Shown here in pieces: positions 6,017-9,295 of a stretch of DNA of 9,295 nt. A program made the position numbers and the translations under genes. The notes beneath the pieces are model-generated. The model saw nothing but the letters and a program-made list of their open reading frames with translations. It was not told the origin of the DNA and did no database searches. Location: assembly GCA_035537095.1 (NCBI GenBank), contig DATLMV010000040.1, positions 1 to 9,295 on the forward strand, written 5' to 3'. Position 1 is the stretch's first letter; each line of letters begins with the position of its first letter. This DNA is from DASWNP01 sp035537095 (lineage in GTDB: Bacteria; Acidobacteriota; Blastocatellia; Pyrinomonadales; Pyrinomonadaceae).

Positions 6017-6025
6017 CGTCTTCGT

Positions 6026-8269
6026 CTAAAGACGACGGACGACGATGCGCGTGCTGCTGACGTTGCCGTTGGCGTCGAAGGCGCGGAGGGTCAGGGTGTG
6101 TTCGCCCGCGCCCGCGAGCGGGAGGTCGAGCGTGTAGGTTTCGCGCGGGCTGTCGGCGATGCCGTCTTCGGGGAAGACCGCCTGCCACTCCGCGCCGTCC
6201 AGACTCACGTCGGCGCGGCGGATTCTCCCGCTCGCATCCTCGACGCCGAACCGCGCACGCACGCGCCCGCCCGCGACCTGCGCTTCGCCCGCCACACGCA
6301 CCGACGGCGGCGTGTTGTCAACGTCTACGGGTTCGCTCGTGCGTTCGCCCGTCAGGGCTTGCTCGATGGCGTTGTCGGGCGCGTCCGAGACGACGACGCG
6401 GAAGATATAACGACCGTCGCCGAGGGCCGCGCCGTCGGCTGAATAGAAGTTGTCGCGCAGTTTTTCTTTAAGCAGGTGAAAACTGCTCTCGTTGAGCGCG
6501 CGATAATAGACGGCGTATTCCATCTCGTCGCCGTTGCGGTCTTCCGCCTGCCATTGGAAGGAGATTGCGCCCCTCTGGAAAGCGCGACGCGGCGGCGCTT
6601 GGACGTTGCCGCCGAGCAAGGCGGGGTCGAGTCCTGCGGCCTCGACGTTGGGGTCAACCGGCACTTGAATGGCGGGCTGCAAGGCGATGCCGCTCGGCAG
6701 CGTCTGGATAGACAGAATCTCCGGCGCGACGTTGCGCGGTTGATAGGCGATGCTCACGTCTTCGATGCGCGTGTCGTTCGTCATCGTCGCGTTCGTCGCA
6801 CCGGCGCGCAGCACGGCCCGCCATTGGATGAAGCGCGCGCGCGGGCTGGTCACGGCGGCTCCGGCGGGGTCGCGGTAGGGCGCGCTCCATTCGCTCCAGG
6901 TCATGTCGGGCCGCTCGGTGTTGCCCGAGCGCGTCTGCAACTCGACGGCCCCGCGCCCGCGCCACCACACGCGCCCCCAAGAGGCGACCAACTTCGCGTC
7001 TCTCACGGGCGACTCGTACGTCCCTTCGCTCACCGGCTCGTACGTGAAGCGGAAGAGTTTGCCCTGATTGCTCGACGCCGCGAAGACCTCTCCGCCGCGC
7101 ACGACGAAAGAGGAAATCTGGTCTTCGCTCGACTGGATGAGCAGCGTGTCGCGCCCGTCGTCCGTGACGGAATAGATGCGCCCCTTGTCGCTCGTGCCGA
7201 TGAGGACGCTCCCGCCCTGCGGCGACGGCGCGACGGCGAAGGCATTGACCGAAGGCGAACTCCAGAGGACATCCGTGCCGCCGTCGGCGAGGATGCGGAA
7301 GACCGCGCTGCGCGCATTCTGTAGTTCGTTGCGGCTGCGGACGTTCGGCTGTTGTTGACCCGACCCGAACGACGTGACCTGCCCGCCGCTCTCGTCAACC
7401 GAACTGATCGTCACCGACACCGAACCGCCGCCGCCCGCTGACCCTTGCGCGGGCGTGCTGATGGTCGTCCGCTGGCCCGTCGCCGCGTCGCTCAGGGCGA
7501 GCGCGTAGATGGAACCGTCGGCGGCGGGCGCGAGCGCGTGTATCTCGCGCAAGGGGGCGTCAAAGAGTGCGAACGCTTTGCCCTCCGGCGAGATTCGCAG
7601 GACGAGCCCGCCGGGGTCTGTGCCCGCGTAGAGGTCGCCGCGCGCGTTGACGGCGAGCGAGATGACGTGCGTCTCGTTGATGTCAACCAGCAGAGACGCC
7701 TCCGGTTTCGCTCCGGCGGCGCGCACGCGATAGAGTTTCCCCGTGTCGCCCGTGCCGACGACGAGCGCGCCGTCCGGCATCATCGCGAGCGACCAGATAT
7801 ATTTGTCGGGCGGGTCGAAGTAGTCCGCCGCGCGACCGTCCGCGCCGATGCGATAGACTTTCCCGTCCGGCGAAGTACCCGCGTAGAGCGCGCCGTCGCG
7901 CCCGACGACGAGCGCCGTCACGTCCAACTCCGGCGCGTCGTAGAGCAGGGAGCCTTTGCCGTCCGCGCCCGCGCGAAAGATGCGCCCGTCGTGTCCCGTG
8001 CCGAGATAGACCACGCCTGCCGCGTCCACCGCGCTCGACCAGACGTAAGCCTGTTCCGTGTCGAACAACTGCGTGAAGCGCGGCGCGAGCATCAGCGTTC
8101 CCGTGTCCGTCACGGAGACGCCGCGCGCCTCGCCGTTCAAGAGTTCCGCGCGCGAGTTTGTCTCCCAGACCATCGGGCCGCCCGCACGCGCAGGAATGGC
8201 AAGAGCGACGATTGAAAGGAGCAGGAAAAGGAGAGGAAGGTTGCGACTCGGGATTGTTTTATTGTTCAT
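6026..8269 (-). CDS. Large exported beta-propeller protein with C-terminal Fn3/Ig-like domains
   Basis: The 747-residue protein starts at the ATG at 8269, where a clean signal peptide begins (MNNKTIPSRN, Leu/Ile-rich core, cleavage after ARA at about 29). Frame upstream of this only translates a pyrimidine-rich repeat. An ATG four codons earlier (8281) is possible; neither has an obvious Shine-Dalgarno sequence. Residues about 50-430 hold repeated propeller blades of roughly 40 residues with the pattern G-x-LYAGT-x-P-x-GKVYRI (seen as VVYLGTGHDGRIFRAG, ALYAGTSPDGKVYRIG, DLYAGTDPGGLVLRIS). They are interrupted by a Gly/Ser/Gln-rich insert. A WSEWS-containing beta domain follows, then an Fn3-like domain (SFQWQAEDRNGDEMEYAVYY) and a final Ig-like domain starting NTPPSVRV. 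No catalytic motif is seen. It probably acts outside the cytoplasm in binding or assembly. Blade motifs resemble two-component-sensor or SMP-30-like propellers, but no sensor kinase part is present. Confidence 0.88.
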   Translation of the reverse strand: MNNKTIPSRNLPLLFLLLSIVALAIPARAGGPMVWETNSRAELLNGEARGVSVTDTGTLMLAPRFTQLFDTEQAYVWSSAVDAAGVVYLGTGHDGRIFRAGADGKGSLLYDAPELDVTALVVGRDGALYAGTSPDGKVYRIGADGRAADYFDPPDKYIWSLAMMPDGALVVGTGDTGKLYRVRAAGAKPEASLLVDINETHVISLAVNARGDLYAGTDPGGLVLRISPEGKAFALFDAPLREIHALAPAADGSIYALALSDAATGQRTTISTPAQGSAGGGGSVSVTISSVDESGGQVTSFGSGQQQPNVRSRNELQNARSAVFRILADGGTDVLWSSPSVNAFAVAPSPQGGSVLIGTSDKGRIYSVTDDGRDTLLIQSSEDQISSFVVRGGEVFAASSNQGKLFRFTYEPVSEGTYESPVRDAKLVASWGRVWWRGRGAVELQTRSGNTERPDMTWSEWSAPYRDPAGAAVTSPRARFIQWRAVLRAGATNATMTNDTRIEDVSIAYQPRNVAPEILSIQTLPSGIALQPAIQVPVDPNVEAAGLDPALLGGNVQAPPRRAFQRGAISFQWQAEDRNGDEMEYAVYYRALNESSFHLLKEKLRDNFYSADGAALGDGRYIFRVVVSDAPDNAIEQALTGERTSEPVDVDNTPPSVRVAGEAQVAGGRVRARFGVEDASGRIRRADVSLDGAEWQAVFPEDGIADSPRETYTLDLPLAGAGEHTLTLRAFDANGNVSSTRIVVRRL

Positions 8270-8595
8270 CAAAGAAAGCATCAATCTATGACAGACCGAA
8301 ACCGGATTGTTTAGACAAACCTCGCAGGCGAGCGTCCGTCGAAGTCTCAAGCGAATCATAACCCGAAAGAGCCGACGGGAGAAATTAACAGGGATAGACA
8401 GGATGAAAAGAGAAGGGGGAAAGGGGGAAAGGTTAAATGGGAAGGGGGAAGGCTTAAAAGGCAAGAAGCCTGAAGCTAACGGCTTACCTTGATTTTCTCC
8501 CCTTCTCCCTTTCCCATTTAACCTTATTCTTAATCTTGTCTATCCTGTCCATCCTGTTAGATTCCGTTCTGCTTGTCCGTCGCCCGCGTCTCGCT
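8270..8595. other. Non-coding gap between the ThiF-like and propeller genes
   Basis: No gene is supported. The ThiF-proximal half is a long imperfect inverted repeat (8386-8560). The other half (8270-8385) must hold the promoter and leader of the propeller gene, but I found no persuasive -35/-10 pair and no Shine-Dalgarno sequence. Open frames here consist of repeat translation (Pro/Phe/Leu-rich). Confidence 0.6.
8386..8560. repeat. Long imperfect inverted repeat with purine-rich arms
   Basis: The outer ends match in inverted orientation: TAACAGG-ATAGACAGGAT on the left (from about 8387), and the complement of ATCCTGTCCATCCTGTTA on the right (to about 8559). Inside them lies a perfect 15-nt inverted pair (8429-8443 with 8511-8525, AAGGTTAAATGGGAA), flanked by runs of G/A on one arm and C/T on the other. 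The centre is a small hairpin AAGCC/GGCTT (8466-8470 with 8481-8485). The ACAGGATRGACAGGAT type of end is known to me as a common intergenic repeat in several phyla. It may terminate the ThiF-like transcript. Confidence 0.7.
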
Positions 8596-9295
8596 TCAGT
8601 TGCCGACGTAGCGCGCGTAGAGCGTGCGCGCGGTGTTGGCGTCGTCCGTGCCGCGAATGATGGCGCGGGCGTCCTGAAAGACGGTCAACTCGTATGCGCC
8701 CGCGCGCAGGCGCACCAGATACTCGTTCGCTTTGACCTCGCCGGAAGATTTGAGACGCGCGGCCAGAGCATCTAAATCCACGCGCGCGGCGCGGCGCGGC
8801 GCGACCTGCACGGCGTTGCGCCCGCAGAGCACGGTCAGGAGGTCGCCGCCTTCGGCCTCCAACGTCTCGAAGCGACCGAGCGCGCACGCCGGACAGTCCG
8901 GCTCACGCTCGGACAGCGCGAGCCGCCGCCACTCGTTGCGCCACACGTCGAACTGCATCAGCCCGCCGTGCAAGCTCTCGACGCGTCCCGTCAAGAGTTT
9001 CAGAGCCTCCGTGACCTGCACGGCGGAGACGACGGAGATGATGGGCATGATGACGCCCGCCGTGTCGCACGTCGGCGCGGAACCGGCGGCGGGCGTTTCG
9101 GGAAACACGCAGCGCAGGCACGGCGTCTCGTGCGGGCGGACGGTCAGCGTCACGCCGTAGGAGCCGACCGCCGCGCCGTAAATCCATCTGACGCGATGCT
9201 TGACGCACGCGTCGTTAATCAGAAACCGCGTTGCGAAGTTGTCCGTCCCGTCGAGCACCACGTCGCAGTCTTCCATCAACTGCTCGACGTTCGAG
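8596..9295 (-). CDS. thiF: ThiF/MoeB-family E1-like adenylyltransferase (5' part outside window)
   Basis: This is the C-terminal 233 residues of a HesA/MoeB/ThiF enzyme; the frame runs off the right window edge, reading SNVEQLMEDCDVVLDGTDNF from it. The family adenylates the C-terminal glycine of a ubiquitin-like sulfur carrier (ThiS for thiamine thiazole, MoaD for molybdopterin). Features seen are the DGTDNFATRFLINDAC nucleotide-binding/adenylation segment, AAVGSYG, the zinc-ligand pairs CLRC and CPAC, and the crossover loop PTCDTAGVIMPIISVVSAVQ with its conserved cysteine. The last 80 residues end in DARAIIRGTDDANTARTLYA plus RYVGN, which matches the tail of Bacillus-type ThiF rather than plain MoeB. 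The ATP-binding GxGxxG and upstream catalytic residues are outside the window. ThiF is preferred, but MoeB function cannot be excluded without the neighbours. No thiS, thiG or moaD is visible on this side. Confidence 0.9.
   Translation of the reverse strand, partial: SNVEQLMEDCDVVLDGTDNFATRFLINDACVKHRVRWIYGAAVGSYGVTLTVRPHETPCLRCVFPETPAAGSAPTCDTAGVIMPIISVVSAVQVTEALKLLTGRVESLHGGLMQFDVWRNEWRRLALSEREPDCPACALGRFETLEAEGGDLLTVLCGRNAVQVAPRRAARVDLDALAARLKSSGEVKANEYLVRLRAGAYELTVFQDARAIIRGTDDANTARTLYARYVGN

Larger units (their letters stand above)
5705..6025. other. Non-coding gap with repeats, between the small peptide and propeller genes
   Basis: No gene is supported here. From right to left the gap holds an inverted heptamer array next to the propeller stop codon (5906-6016), a 7-bp palindrome (5889-5906), about 130 bp of unremarkable sequence that should hold the promoter of the small peptide gene, and its Shine-Dalgarno sequence. 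I could not find a convincing -35/-10 pair. Short reading frames crossing it only translate the repeats. Confidence 0.6.

Noticed and set aside
6476..7324. 282-residue plus-strand frame, and a similar one at 7445-8215
   Set aside because: Both are Arg/Ala-rich antisense shadows of the propeller gene without recognisable domains or start signals.
8270..8464. N-terminal 65-residue extension of the propeller protein
   Set aside because: It translates the purine/pyrimidine repeat (Pro/Phe/Ser/Leu runs), and a proper signal peptide begins only at 8269.

Overview
The window is high-GC bacterial DNA with eukaryote-like secreted proteins: a CRTAC1-type FG-GAP/ASPIC-UnbV protein, a beta-propeller protein and a Pro/Lys-rich secreted peptide. 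Together with a ROK regulator and a Bacillus-type ThiF end, this looks like an Acidobacteriota genome, perhaps class Blastocatellia. That placement is inference from protein style; no rRNA or marker gene is present.

Layout. Two genes lie on the plus strand: a Cys-rich exported protein whose start lies off the left edge (to 749), closed by a 15-bp perfect hairpin, and then the CRTAC1-like protein (935-2851) with its own sigma70-like promoter. All later genes are on the minus strand. From right to left they are a ThiF/MoeB E1-like adenylyltransferase cut by the window end (8596-9295), a large exported beta-propeller protein (6026-8269), a 73-residue secreted peptide (5483-5704), a 221-residue membrane-anchored orphan (4575-5240) and a ROK-family repressor (3120-4316). 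The ROK gene converges on the CRTAC1 gene, with a hairpin between them that has a T-tract only for minus-strand transcripts.

The genes appear to be mostly separate transcription units. The gaps are 170-330 bp, and several hold recognisable promoters or terminators. I see no operon logic, no defence system, no mobile element, no CRISPR array and no RNA gene. What joins the gene products is cell-envelope or extracellular destination: five of the seven carry N-terminal export signals or, in one case, what is left of one.

The least ordinary content is between genes. There are two period-7 arrays with different units, one containing and one touching the stop codon of a minus-strand gene. There is a 29-bp inverted heptamer hairpin, a long imperfect inverted repeat of about 175 bp upstream of the propeller gene, and a nested hairpin after the small peptide gene. 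The mirror-symmetric six-cysteine motif at the C terminus of the first protein is the most distinctive protein feature. I found no convincing new multi-gene system.
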